This document shows, one piece after another, positions 10,137-22,526 of a stretch of 64,000 bases of DNA. The notes beneath the pieces were generated by a model that saw only the letters and a list, made by a program, of their open reading frames with translations, was not told the DNA's origin and made no database searches. Source of the stretch: Paraconiothyrium sp. Pb-2020 (lineage: Eukaryota; Ascomycota; Dothideomycetes; Pleosporales; Didymosphaeriaceae); contig JAJUBI010000007.1 in assembly GCA_022419385.1 (NCBI GenBank), positions 95,768-159,767 of the forward strand. The letters run 5' to 3'. A program made the position numbers and the translations under genes. Each line of letters starts with the position of its first letter. Position 1 is the stretch's first letter.

Positions 10137-11046
10137 CTAGGACCGAGCCTGCCACTCTTCGGCGTCCAAGCCGTCCCGACGTGTCTGTGAGAATCCAAGG
10201 GCCTTCACGCCAGAGTACAAAGCGGCCGCAATTCCAGCTCCGAATAGCGGCCCGACCCAATAGATCCAGTGATAGCCGTCGAATCCTTCAATAACAGCTG
10301 GGCCCAAGCTACGAGCGGGATTGAGACTGCCGCCTGTGTAGAAGACAGTGCCCAGCTCAGAAACGAATAGGGCGAGGCCGATGGCGAAAGGAGCAAGCAG
10401 CGGCTCGGCATTCCTCTCGATAGCGACCATGAATATGACGATGACAAGCTGGAATGTGGCAAAGACCTCAAGGAACAGGCCCTGGGGGATAGATGTCGTA
10501 GGCTCGAGATGTGTGGAGACGGTCGAAGCGCCCGGCAGTAGGCCAGCGACAACAGCTGCAGCACAGATACCTGCGAGCAGTTGGGCGACAATGACGTGGG
10601 CAGCGCGCGTGATCGGTACCACTTTGGTCAGAGTCAAGGCGAAAGTGACCTGCAAAGGTTAGTATCTGTCCTTGTCTAGAAACTGACATGATGCTAGAGG
10701 GGTAACGAACAGCTGGATTGAACATTGCACCGCTGACGTGCGCCCATGCCCAGACGTTGATGGCAAGGGCCATTCCAAAAGCGAACGAGATGTAGAGCAG
10801 CTTCGATGCGTCTGGTGGCGTGGCACCGTCTGTCTCAAGGTTTGCAGTAAGTGAAACACCGCTCCCGCCAATCTGACAACCGGCGAAGGCCATGAACAGG
10901 AACATGAAAGTGCCGACGAATTCACCAACGAAATGGAGAAGTTCAACGCGGGCCTCGGCTTTGGAGAGTTGCGGGACAGTGCTTTGCGTGGTGGCGCTGC
11001 GACGCAACACAGGGGGAGCCTTCCTGTCGGTCGTTTCGTTAGACAT
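10137..11046 (-). CDS. Aquaporin / MIP family channel
   Basis: Membrane water (or glycerol) channel. Two exons, 11046-10711 and 10649-10137, 282 residues. The first NPA box (MFNPAV) is at the end of exon 1 and the second (LNPARSLGP) in exon 2. Hydrophobic segments fit six helices: LLHFVGEFVGTFMFLFMAFAG, the LLYISFAFGMALAINVWAW region, VIVAQLLAGICAAAVVAG, LFLEVFATFQLVIVIFMVAI, LLAPFAIGLALFVSELG and IYWVGPLFGAGIAAALYSG. The 61-nt intron has a strong TACTAAC branch and TTTGCAG acceptor but a weak donor, GTTCGT. A cytosolic N-terminal tail of about 35 residues is hydrophilic. The spacing around the second NPA box is that of orthodox water channels, not long-loop aquaglyceroporins; this is inference. 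Confidence 0.92.
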
Positions 11047-14000
11047 TTTGCTTGGTGAAGTATTTGCACACAGAGGATGAACGTGTGGGTGGGATGGTGT
11101 GTGTTTGAGGGTCGATGAGAAGGCTGTTGGAATGAGGATGTCGCTCAGCGTTTGTAAGGGCGAAGGCGTCTTTTATGTGAGAGGGTCCGCAATTGGTTGA
11201 ATGCAACCCAAGGGGCAAAATAACCCAACCAATATCGCACATCCTCGCGTCCCAAAGAGCAGGCAGCCACAGAATCAACTCCCAACACTGGAGTGGATGC
11301 TCTCCACTGCTGGCGGCAAGATTCATTTACAACCAATGCAACATTCCGGCACCTCACAAGAATGGGGCTTGCAGCGTTTGCGACGAGGGAAGCTGCTTAG
11401 CTGCCCAACGCAAGAAGGATGTCCCCAGCCAAATTCCCAAAGATAAGCAATGTGGTGTATCACGGAGCCGCGTTGAGCGAAACGAACGGAGATATGAGTT
11501 GAAGTGTGGGTACAACTCGGTCACTGCTTCACCATTCTTCACAAAGGCGCCACATCACATCGATATTGTGGTACGATGTTTCATGCAGGTATAAACTAGC
11601 CTACGGCATGTTGGATTGTTACATACACTCCGTTGATGTTAACGGGTGGCTGGTAAAGGCATCAGGGGTGAATGATCGTGGTTATCATCAGCCCCACCGG
11701 TAACTGTTCTTGACACCGAGTGTACATATTGTTACGACAGCAAGGTACAGGCTCTGAATTGAAGTCTTCCGCAGCGATATCCTGTGTTAAGGTCATGCCG
11801 TACTACTGCACCTTCAGATTATATTTGCCGCAACTACACTGTCAAGGACCTCCTGGAATATTCCGTTCACCCTCGACTTACAAAGAACTGCCGTGATGAA
11901 TTCGCAATACAGCTTGGGGGCGATGGGAAAGCCGAAACGTGTGTTGATTTCGCGCGCTGAGCAGAAGCCTGGAGAATGATAGTGGACCTGCGGAATGGTT
12001 CGCCTCGGCCCGAGATCGGGACCCACCTTTCCCAAGCTGTCGGGTTCGGTCTGAGTTCGGTCTACAAACCAGGACTTGGGAAGCTCGTTGCAGGTGCGGG
12101 GAAGACAAGATCATTTAAACTAAGCGCAATAGTATCCTAGTAGAAACGGGAATATCTGTCATCCACTATGGAACTATGTATCCCACGGTCTCTGCAATCG
12201 TTGCCCGAGGCTGACATGAAAACGAGGCTGAGATTCATCGCTTTCGTTCAGGTTCTCAAACGACAAACAACGTAACTTTCGTTCCCCGATCCCACCTTTT
12301 TGCATATCCTGGAGAGATGATTGTAGAGAAGTAAACAAAAGTTGGGGTTGCCTTATTTCCGCGGCTTGTCGTGATCGTGCTGTCCGTCATCGTCGATCTT
12401 GCTCAATCGGGACACCGAAAGGTTGTCTCGTTTCCGTGGCACAGCATACGAGCCTGAGTTCGCTCTCCAGTTGGCAAACTTCAGGGACACCAGACCATAG
12501 ATATTGCAGCACAACTGCATGGACACGTCGCAAGAAACGTCACAGCAATTCAGGAATAACGCCGAGGCCTCCCTTTACCAAGGTACCGGGGCGCTGGACA
12601 CCTTCCCCTTGTGGACACTACACAGTATGTCGACACGGGAGAGCTTGCTTGAGTGGCAAGCGAAACGTAGTCAGTGCGGATTATAGTGCGGGGTTTTCTT
12701 TCAAGGTAAGACACTTGCATTGTTGGGATCGTTCTCGGAACGGGCCGCACTTCGCCATGCTAAGATGCTACGCGATAGTCCCGTTTCAAGCTCCTGGTTA
12801 CGGCGTCCGAATATGTCCCGCGGAAATAGGAATACTCGGGTCGAGAATAGGCACACGCAGTGCGCTGGCCGAGAGCCGCAACAAAGCGGCTAACATTGTA
12901 CCACCATCAATGACAGGCACCTTATGTGCGAATGGTGTGGCTTGACGTGTCGTTTGTCAGGCGGCGAGGTCCTCTTCGCTGGCGAACCTTATGATTTCTC
13001 TCGCGATGCAGCAAGTGGAGGTAAATACTGTCTAGAGCCGTTGTGGCGAGGGGAGAAGCTCGGCGTCGGGATTGGGGTTGGGTTGAGAGAATCGCTATAA
13101 AATTACCCAAGGAACTGATGCAGCTGAGCTTGAAAATCGGCAGGCTGTTTGATCACGCTCAGATTGCCAGCCTGTGCAACATAGCATTTCGGCAACACAA
13201 CCCTGTTACCTGCCTGCGCCGACACGCTATTTAATTTTCGCCATCAAGTATGTCTATGCTATCCTACCTTACCCTCGTTTGGCATGTCCCTCGGGGTTGA
13301 CAAGGTGAGCCTGGTATACTGCTAAACGGCACGCGAAGGGGCCGCGGCGATGGATTTGCTTAAATCGGCGACATGCATATGCGAGCTTTCCTCCATCACA
13401 CCACTGGAAAAGACGCAAGGACACTAAGCCTGCACATCATGTGCATGCAAAACAAATGTTTCGCGGGGTCCACAGGGATGGCACAGTCAGGGAGAAGGTT
13501 GTGGAACTGACTGTGCTGGCATGTGAGTATCTATGTCTCCTCCCTGGAGACCAGACAGGCAGTCCACGTTCGCCCCTCATTTCTTCTCGATTCCAGCCCA
13601 ACGTTCGTAACATGGCCAAAGGCTGACAATCCTGCTCATCGCAACCCCAGTTCATTGTTTAAATGGCATCCTTAAGCCAGTGATGCTGAGGGGATCGCCA
13701 TTGTGACGAGGGAAGGCTTGGAGCACTGGGTTGGTGTTTTTGAGTAGCCCAAAGGTAGGGCAGCTATCGCAATCTATGAAGTAGGGCGTTGAGGAGATAT
13801 CTATCGCGACTGAAACTTTAGCTCCAGCCGAGGCGCAGCTAGACCATGGCTGAGGGGTCACAAGCAATCAGCGCGCGTATTTTGGCGCTGCGCTTTCGAT
13901 CAGCCTTGGGGAACTTGTTCGACAGCGTGTCAACTTCGAGGCTAGCCAATTTATCATTGACGTGTGCACTATCTTCTTATACTAGGTCCATCAGATTGTA

Positions 14001-14060
14001 GTCTACGCCAGCTCTGCGTTTAGTAACTGAAAGAGGTTTGAGTTTACAACGTATTTGGTT
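11047..14060. other. Three-kilobase gene-free interval
   Basis: Holds the aquaporin promoter side and about 3 kb in which I recognise no gene, repeat family or RNA. ORFs reach 169 codons (around 12436-12945) but have no ATG at the start, no motif and mixed composition. It may contain UTRs or a gene family I do not know. Confidence 0.5.
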
Positions 14061-15840
14061 CTAAGCATTCCTCTTCATTAATACCTGGAATCTTGCGACC
14101 ACCTCCTCAATGTCACTTGCACCATATCTTGTCTTCTCAAATAGCCATCTGCCCTCTGCGTGTCTTGCTTCTGCAATTTTCATTCTCGTCTTTGTATAGG
14201 CCGCCGATCTCGACTCTTCGCGATGCCAGCGCTCGTGTAACCGAATAGACCGAACATAGCAGCACCGCTCTTACTACTCGTAGCCATGCTTACCGAGTCC
14301 TTTAGCGCCACCCTTTGCGCCATCTTTCTGGGCACCTTGGTAGGGTTTCAAGACGATATCACTGACACCGTCGATGAAACCCCATGCAAACGTCTTGCCA
14401 GCCACTGTTGCGCCGCTTCGGTTACTGCGCTGTGGTCACGAGGAGTGTCGCCGTAATGCCGAGGCACGTTTTTCAGCCCTTCTGTGAGGGCGAGTGGAAT
14501 ATCAACAGTCGTACCTTTTAAAGCCTTTAGTGCAAACATTGCAATGCTCATTCCGGAGGTACCTGCCAGTTGACCAGCGGAGACGGCCTTCCGCTTTGGA
14601 TAAGGACCTGCATTGTCGGGTGTGGATTCGCTCTGGATATTTGATTCTTCGTAAGCCCGTCTATCGCGATCGTCAAGTTAACCGGTGATTGGCTTAGTGA
14701 ATACTCCCGTAATGGATGTGGTGAGATCGACTGCGGTACCAAGTACCGCCGATGCTCCGCTAGAGACGGGATCTCACCGTCGGGTTTCAATATTGATAGG
14801 GTTGGTCTCATATCTGCCTACTCGTCAGTGTCCTCCAGTGACGTTATCTAATAGACGAACGACATAGTAACTGTAAAGCGTACAATTTCAGGTTTTTTGC
14901 ATCCTTCGAAGCCTCCAAAAACACAGCTTCTATGGCATGCGAAGAGAGCTTTATCTTTGTCTTTTCCCTTGTTGAAGCAAAATGTTGCTGTAAAATGCGG
15001 CATCACATCGCAAGACATATTCTTGATTAGTAAATTTCGATGGATTGACCTCACTGCAGCTTCGACGCCCACTTCGGACTGCATCTTTTGGGCGATTAGC
15101 GCTGCTGCGCTTGCCGCTTTACCCGAAAGACAGTATCTGATCGCCTCAGAGAGACTTTCAGTATTGAGCTCCCTTTGGAGAACAGGCACAGGACCAGCAC
15201 CTGCAGCTGCGACCATGTTGCCCAGAATGGCTGACTGTCAACGGATCAGTATGCGCAGACACGTCTAACTGTTCTCCCAAAAGCTTACTCGCCAAAAAAG
15301 GGTACAACGGTAGTCGGCTTGCCATTCTTTAGCCCACAGGTAGTAGTGCCCGCACCACCATGATGTACCACTGCGGCCATGTGCTGGAACAGTGGGGGCA
15401 GTCTCCAATGAAAATGATGTCCTTGTGGGATTCCCCGGATCCGCCCAGGTTGGACCAGCCCTTGGAGACAATGGCTCGAAAACCATTAGCTTTTACAGCC
15501 TCAAAGATTGCCGTAGTAAATCTTAGTGGATCTTCAAGTACGATGCTGACGAACCCAATGTAAACCGGTGGGACTCCGCTCTCGATGAAGGACCGAAGCT
15601 CAGCTGGTGGCTCGTACCTGGGAGGGTTTCTAAAGAAGAACCCACAGACGTCGGCGTACTCCGGCCAGTCTGCGGGTTTTGGCACAAGGACTGGCGACCA
15701 ACAGTAGGAAAAGGAAATCTTGAGTGTAGTCGCAAGACTCGGGCCATCAAACATAGCTACTTCCTCCAAATCCAGTGTACTCCGCCACTGTTTGACGACA
15801 TCGCCAAGCCTATCGTATGGTATCCTTCTATTTTACTAAA
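14061..15840 (-). pseudogene. Sterol 3-beta-glucosyltransferase-like pseudogene (5'-truncated)
   Basis: Reads on the minus strand as the C-terminal half of a UDP-glucose:sterol glucosyltransferase. Pieces: RLGDVVKQWR at the upstream edge, GVPPVYIGFVSIV, AIVSKGWSNLGG, DCPH, then in another frame HMAAVVHHGGAGTT (the nucleotide-sugar signature) and GKPTTVVPFFG, an intron, NMVAAAGAGP, LSEAIRYCLS, then GTTVDIPLALTEGLKNVP, AWGFIDGVSDIV and EARHAEGRWLFEKTRYG to a stop at 14061. Breaks: a deletion of about seven bases after DCPH, one base missing in the FWGNM codons, a frameshift near 14945, TAA at 14678-14680 and a frame change near 14270. The N-terminal acceptor domain is absent; the sequence ends where the P450 pseudogene begins. 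Definitely non-functional as read. Confidence 0.85.
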
Positions 15841-15846
15841 GGCACT

Positions 15847-17277
15847 TTAAGAGTGTGTGTCAAGAATCGTACTATAGCTTCGGTTCTCCGTATCAAAGGG
15901 ATCATCGCTTACCCCATCTCTCGGTCGAAATACGAGATTTGGGCCTCTGTGAACAGAGGCAAATTGACCTAAGGCCTCTAACTCTGGCTTTCCGCCATAT
16001 TGCGTGATTTCTCCCACCCTATCTGCCATAATATCATGCGCCGGACGCTCAAAGTCCAAATACCAGAAGGTCTTCGCAATAGCAATACTGGCTTCCCGGT
16101 ACGCCATTGCCTTGCCCCCACAACCGCGTGATCCGATCGAGAACAGCGTGAACGCATCGTGCATAAGTTTCTTCTGGTGTAGATGTTCACGCCGACTTCG
16201 GTGCCAGGTGGTATCACTCGGCCTTCGACAACGAGAGGCTGCTCGTTATCAGACTCAGGAAGCTGGCGCCAGAGCGTGGTGGCTATAGGCGGGGTGATTC
16301 GCATTGCCTCGTCGATACAGGCGCGGAGGTAGGTGCAACCAAGAGCTTTTTGCCGTGGCGGATTTCTACACCCGATGCGAATGTATTGCGAATCTCGTTG
16401 GCGAGGCGCTTGTAGCATTCTGGGTAGCGCGAGAGATAGAAGAATGCGGCTGTCAAGGCTGTAGAAGTCGTATCGCCTCCTTTGTATATAACCATATCAG
16501 ATCTATGTGCACGGAGGGCTTGGAGTTCAAAAAGCGATACATACCTGCTGGTACAAAGAAGGCCGCTTCGGACCAGATGTCGCGCAATCGCAATCCTTCT
16601 CCTGTCTCAGGATCCTTAATGTCCACCACAAATGAGTATAGATCTCTCCTCGCATGCTTGCCCTCCGCACGACGTGCAACGATCAAATCGCGGAGCTTCT
16701 TGTAGTACGCTATCTGGCTAGTCAGGATGAATGGGTACAAAAGCAATTCCATACCAGCTCTTTTCAACATCGCGAAATGCATGTAGACGTTGGACCTGAA
16801 GTTTGATGCGTCCATGCCTGCGAGCATGAATCGGTTCCTAGACGATGTTTGCAGATCGAGAGTCGTGCCGAAGCCGAATTGGCCGATGATGTCAAGGCCG
16901 AGATATCGGCATCGATCTGTCATGTCGACAGTAGTATTCACGCCCTCGCACGACTTCGCTAGCTCCCTCACGAACGTATCAATGTGTCCGAGCATGAGCG
17001 GTTCGAATTTTCGCATGGCTTGGTCATTTATGCCCTGCCCGACCAACCGTCGCTTGACTCGATGGAACCGCTTGTCGATGACGTTGAACAGATTGAATAC
17101 ATCTGGAAAGGGCTGCGTCACCAGATACGCACGGCTCTTGAGCAAACGGTCACTTCGGTATATTTCTGTGATGTTGCTATCAGTGACCGGGCTCAAAAGA
17201 CCCGGGCTACGATTTACCATGCAGGGCCATCGCTGAATTGACGAGAATCTTGTTCGGTCCGTGGCGATACACCGGTC
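15847..17277 (-). pseudogene. Cytochrome P450 pseudogene (fungal microsomal type)
   Basis: Exon pieces 17277-17218 (GPVYRHGPNKILVNSA), 17165-16545 (LLKSRAYLVTQPF, LDIIGQFGFGTTLDL, FFVPAG) and 16479 onward (GGDTTSTALTAAFFYLSRYP), then CIDEAMRITPP (ExxR-side helix region), IPPGTEVGVNIY and the haem loop FSIGSRGCGGKAMAYREA. Defects: one extra base in a T5 run at 16347-16351 shifts the frame between the J and K helices, and about 35-40 residues, including the PERF segment, are deleted near 16165 with a second frame change. The haem loop and I-helix are intact. The N-terminal membrane anchor is not clearly identifiable (a possible exon at 17299-17484). The PERF deletion is a real loss, so this is not just an assembly slip. 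Confidence 0.82.
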
Positions 17278-18433
17278 CTAGTTGCAACTTAGTCATGCTC
17301 ACTTGAAGTTCATTTGGGCCTTATACCATATTTCTGGTGGTTGCGGTAGATCTCCAGCGTAGATTTCCGGCGAATGGCGAAGTATGCCCCATACCAATCC
17401 GTAAAGGCTGCTACTAGGGGTCCAGGCAAACAATGCAGTGGGTGAATAAAGATGCGATATCCGTACACAATGACGGCCTAGCAAAGTATTTAGCCCGTGT
17501 ACTAGATACTGATGAACGTTAATACCCTTGCGCAGATGGCGTAGAGAATATAGCGGACGATAACTGACAGTGCCTCGACTACCTGCATGTTGGAGTGAAA
17601 TGAACGATTATTGCTGGGAATCAGCAACGCGATTCTGAACGGAAAAGACTGTCGAGATGGATTGTACAGACATTCGTAGATACTGTGGTGGCGGTTGCCT
17701 AGTCCTAGATGCTTTGCCGCAAAAGACAATGGACGAGTAACACTGCCTCATGACCCAACCTACTCCCAACCGGGGGTCCAGCATAGAGGCGCCAATATTC
17801 CAAGATCATATATGCTTACGCGGCACTATGACTGCTATGCATCTCGAGTTGCATCTTGAGGAAACCAAAAGTGGGACTCATGTAGTGCTAGTATCGAGGC
17901 GACGGCACAGTCTGCCAGGAAAGACATTGCAGTGAGACGTGCATGAGTTCAAGAGGCACAGCCACTTGGCACGAACGTGCAAGATATTATCTGCCGAATC
18001 ACTCGCATTGATCCTGACAGAGAGTGGAAAAGCAATGCGAGCACATAAATCACGCGCGCTGCGCCACTGCTCCGTGTTCCAAAGGCCAACGTCTTGGAAC
18101 CTGCACCATCTAGAGTTGAATGGCCCATCGACCCGACTTTCGAAAATTGCTTCTATTTTAGTGCCAGCTGTTGAGCAAGATAATAAGCAAGCATGGTTTC
18201 AACCCTCCTGAATCTCAGCGCTTACCGAGACAGCGGTTCAGCCGTCTATAGCGCATAAGCACCGACAAGCAGTGTTGGGACCGTGCCGCATCTCAAAGCC
18301 CAACTGCCCCATCAATATATCAAATTTCTCCCTGCAGGTAGGGTTCTTCGTCAGACCAGTGCTCACGAAGAGGATATAGCAAATAGAGCTTTCTACTGCC
18401 AAAATTCTCATCTTTCCCCACCTCCACTCGATC
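17278..18433. other. Intergenic, possible P450 5' exon only
   Basis: An open stretch at 17299-17484 on the minus strand (ending PPEIWYKAQMNFK) may be the decayed N-terminal exon of the P450. The rest, up to the FAD oxidase start, shows nothing I recognise. Confidence 0.45.
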
Positions 18434-19975
18434 ATGGATCCCTCCTCCTCTAACCTCAATACATCTTCTAGTGTCACAAGAATCCGTTCCAAGCTGTCTG
18501 TAGTGCTTCCAGGCAGGATTCACTTCCCTGGCGACTCGGAATACGATTCCAGCGTGGGATCCTACTTTTTCCGGACCGCAAGGCAGACCCCAACGTGTAT
18601 TCTCAAGCCGAATAGTGCTGGAGAGGTACAAGCGATTGTCAATGTTCTCTCATCAGACCCAGGTGTAAAATTTGCGATTCGCAGTGGTGGGCATACACCT
18701 AACCCGCATCAATCGAATGTCGTGGACGGCGTCACCATCGATCTGCGTAGCCTCAACGAAATTGCGCAAGTAGGGGGTAACAGTGATGTTCTATCCGTTG
18801 GTACTGGGGCCAAGTGGGGTGATGTTTATGACTATCTGGAGAAGACAGGAAGAGCTGCGGTGGGGTCGCGAGAATCGTCAGTTGGGGTCGGCGGATTCAT
18901 CACCGGTGGTAAGTAGATTGTCACCACGCTCCTAACTCCCTAATTTGCTGTAGGTGGTCTGTCCTTTTTCGCCCCTGAGCTCGGATTTGCAGCCGACAAT
19001 GTCGTGAATATGGAGATTGTCACCCCTAGAGGAATTCTTTGCGCAAACGCAAACGAACATGTGGACCTGTTCCGTGCCGTTCGCGGCGGTCAAGGCAACT
19101 TTGGTATCGTAACGCGCTTTGACATCAAGACGCATGAAAGGAACACATATTGGGGTGGCGGTATTCTTTACCCTGAGTCCACCGAGGATGCTCAACTGCA
19201 GGCATGGTCTGATCTCAAGAACGGCAAATACGACCCTCGCGCAGCAGTCGTGCAGAGCTACCTATTCTTTGGAGCTCAAAAGAGCTTTATGATCAGTAAT
19301 AACATGGTATATCTACAAGAAGCGGAACATCCAGTCGGTTTGGCAGGTTTTGAGAACATCCAACCACAGGTAGAGGGTACTAACACAATGAGACTGGATA
19401 CCACGAAGAACTTTGCCCTCGAGCTGCAAGGCTGGCAACCGCTAGACCAATAGTAAGCCTGTCCCCGTGCTAGCCCTACGAGTCGCCTTAACGAATTTTC
19501 CAGTGCCGTCTACGTAACTACCACCGTCAAGTTCTCGCCCTCGGTCTGTAAAAGGATTAACAGCGTATGGCGTGAGCGCACGCTCTTGATCTCCGACTCT
19601 CCCAACATCACCTCGGTCTTGACGTACCAGCAGTTCCCTCTGCAGAACAAGGGAATTCCCAACAGCTTGGGACTCCATGCGGATGATGAGCTACACAAAG
19701 ATCATCTCATTGTCATTCTCTCAATCTACTGGCATGAGATTGACGATAGTGAGCGGATCACCAAAGTTGCCAAGGATACTATGGATAGAATGGAAGCTGT
19801 GGCCGCTGGAGAGAATGCACTGCATACGTTTAAGTACATCAACTATGCAGCATACTGGCAGCAGCCTGCGCGCAGCTACGGCGAAGCGGCTAATAAAGCA
19901 GCTAGGGAGGTCTCAGCTAAATATGATCCCCAAGGTGTCTTCCGCAAACAAGCTGTGGGTTTCAAGTTTCAGTAG
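18434..19975 (+). CDS. BBE-type FAD-linked oxidoreductase
   Basis: Three exons, 18434-18908, 18954-19452 and 19504-19975, with introns of 45 and 51 nt; 481 residues. The N-terminal PCMH FAD-binding domain has FAIRSGGHTPNPHQSN, in which the His of the SGGH motif is the usual site of covalent flavin attachment, then GVGGFITGGGLSFF across intron 1 and VRGGQGNFGIVTRF. The C-terminal BBE segment reads INYAAYWQQPARSYG and KYDPQGVFRK. No clear signal peptide is present. The second covalent-flavin Cys typical of bicovalent members is not evident. Family members perform two-electron oxidations in alkaloid, carbohydrate and polyketide pathways; substrate unknown. Next to the P450/glycosyltransferase relics and the SDR-regulator pair, it could belong to a metabolite cluster. 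Confidence 0.9.
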
Positions 19976-21193
19976 TCTTGAGGGCTCGGTAGTAGCTAGC
20001 ATAGACTGAATATCTCGTCAATGGGAGGAAGGTTTTCAGCATGGCTGTCCATTCGCGGTATTCAACTACGCAGCAATGAACATGACGTTATGATCCCTGT
20101 GATCGTTTTCTTCGCGCGTACACAGAGGCGGGAATGCTATAGCCATATGTAATCGCATCCAGATACACAATCTTCGGAAATGCCACTATCTATACTATCA
20201 GGGGCGACCCACAGATTAATAAACAGGGCAGAAGATTGAAGGTAAGAGTGGCCTGGCGAACCGTCCTTCTCTTCCCATAACAGACATCGTTATCCTACAC
20301 TATTCCCGTAGCCTTTAATGTCTGGAACACACCCTGTCATTTCTAGTCCACATTCGATACAGAATTTTGGGTTAAATAGATGAGAGGCAAATACAAGCAG
20401 TAAGGACGTAACTAGTCCCTGAACCATACTTCTTCAGACGGCAAAAGTCTCAGCCGTTCGGATATGGTCATTGATGCCTGTGCGGTGTTCCTTTGCAATC
20501 CTCGACTGCTCCTTGGTACATTTTGGAGTCTGCTCGTGAGATTCGTCACATGCATCTGTTGTCTTGCAAGGTTATCTGTCGCGCGAGTGCCGGAAGCGAG
20601 TCCATGACGACGTATAGAACCACGAGGTTGATCCCTATACATGCAGGGCCGCAGTTACTGCACTATACGATGACATATCCAATAACACTCGTGCACGCCT
20701 CCAACTGGATCTATTAGCGCTTATGCACCTGTGATAGCCCAGAATACCTTTGAGCTTGATAGAGCCACACATTGCCGCAACTCACTACCCTAGGAAAGCA
20801 CCCCTCTTGCTATGTCTGCAAATGAACTCTCACAGTGTTTCAACACCTCAAGATCAAACTTCAGAGTTGTCAAACAACCAACAAGTGTCTGAATCTCAAG
20901 CGCAGCAGCAAAATATTTCCCAACCCCTTCGCAGCATTCTGATACATATGGCTACGGCTTGGTTCATCAAGTCACATCTGCATTATCCATATCAACTCAG
21001 ATCCCGGTCGCGAGTACGAGAAATTGGAGATTAAAGAAGAAAGGTAGGAATTAACAATTACTAAGAGAGAGAAGAAGGAAGGTTATACTAGATACAAGTT
21101 ATAAGGCATTAGACAAAACATATAGGTAACCAAGTAGTGTAATTGGGCGATATGAGGGGACTGCACTAGGCTTGGGAAAGTGCCCGTTCGAGC
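19976..21193. other. Intergenic, no gene seen
   Basis: About 1.2 kb between the convergent 3' ends of the FAD oxidase and the SDR. Short ORFs only (up to 94 codons), AT-rich toward 21050-21150. No motif or repeat recognised. Confidence 0.55.
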
Positions 21194-22246
21194 TCAAAAT
21201 CCCTTCGCACGCTTAGCCAACGCAAACCCGTGCACTCCTATTCTAAGGTAGTCCTCGTCCTCCTCAATCCGCTTCCTTACATCGCCACGTGCCAACTCTT
21301 CGACATCCCAAGATGCCCATACGACTCGATTATGTACAAAAGCAGCCTCCTCCGATGCGGCCCAGACCGCAAATGCGCCAGGGAGATCAGCTGTATGTGC
21401 GTTGGTCACGAAACTCTCAATAGATCCGGAGCATACTTACGTTTATCAAATGGTAACATGTCTTCTGTTATCCCTGCGCTTTTGAAGCCGTCCGCGAAGA
21501 TCGTTCCAGGATGCATGCTGACAACCTGTAACTGTTCTCGTGGGGTTTGGTTTGCAAGAAGCTGTACATAATGCGTGCCCGCAGACTTGCTGAGCACGTA
21601 AGCGCCCATGTTTACGACCAAGGGATGATGCTCTTCATGAATGGCGGCAGTAGTGACGTTGACGAGAAACTATTGAAGTATTAGCAAAGGTATCTCTGCG
21701 AGTGCTGGAACATGCCTTCTTCTTGTCAGGATTCTGTTTGAGAAATCTTTCTGCCAGGATCATCGGGGCTTTGACGTTCGTTTCAATGAAAGTCCATAAC
21801 TCTTCCAAGCCAAGCTGCATCAGGGGGGTGAAACCCCCAACCTTGGCCGCATTCAAGACCAGTACATCGATAGCCAACCCCTTTGACGCAAGGTCATCGA
21901 AAATTGAATTGACGTCAGACTTGCTGGTGATGTCGCCCTGGTACGTCAGCACCTTACTCGGGCTACCTGCTGCAGCTGCGCTGCTTGTGAGCTCTGCAGC
22001 GGTGGCTTGCAAAACCTCCAAGCGCCTTCCAATGATAGCGACATGGGAGGCAGAAGCAAGCACGAAATTCTGCGCGATGGCTTGGCCGACACCACTTCCG
22101 CCTCCGGTGATCAGTACAACTCGCCCAGATTGACTCAGTTCAGGCCGTGTAGGCGAGATGGCTGGGTAAACGGTAGTGTGGACTGTTGAGGTGAAGTCTG
22201 TGTCCTTCAGCTCAGCAAATGCCGCTTTCATCGTCGAAACATCCAT
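21194..22246 (-). CDS. Short-chain dehydrogenase/reductase (SDR1)
   Basis: NAD(P)-dependent oxidoreductase, 318 residues in exons 22246-21716, 21669-21441 and 21390-21194. Cofactor loop VVLITGGGSGVGQAIA, LNAAKVGG (NAG-like motif) and the active-site AYVLSKSAG (YxxxK). Intron 1 (21670-21715) begins GC, not GT: only GCATGT...TGCTAATAC...AATAG keeps the phase and joins KKK to FLVNVTTAAIHE. Intron 2 is GTAAGT...ACAG. The N-terminal leader TVYPAISPTRPELSQSG is nearly the same as in the SDR at 30903-31971, marking the two as paralogues. The gene is divergent from the Zn2Cys6 regulator with about 280 bp between the starts, suggesting shared control. Confidence 0.9.
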
Positions 22247-22526
22247 TTTGATGGGATTGCAGTGCGCACTGTAGAATAAATAGATAGGACCGAATTGGGC
22301 AAAGGGCTGGTTGAGATGCAAGACAGAGCTGTACTTCCCGGTACCCAGACATGACCGCTTCAGTAGCTTTATAGATGCGCTCTGTTCCAAAGCATTTGTA
22401 ACATTCATATACGTTGCTTCGCATCATAATGGGCGGCCCCTGGAGTTGGGGGCGCGTTGCGGACGCTAGTCGCTTTAGATTAGCGCCCGCAAGGTGTGCC
22501 TGACAAATCGCCCCTCACCGCAGCAC
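22247..22526. promoter_or_regulatory. Shared divergent promoter of SDR1 and the Zn2Cys6 regulator
   Basis: The 280-bp interval separates oppositely transcribed start codons at 22246 and 22527. Divergent pairing of an enzyme and a regulator often means the regulator acts on this interval. I did not find a convincing CGG-CCG dyad with defined spacing, so the link is positional only. Confidence 0.45.

Noticed and set aside
12436..12945. 169-codon ORF on the plus strand
   Set aside because: It begins at GTG, has no ATG near the start, no motif and irregular composition.
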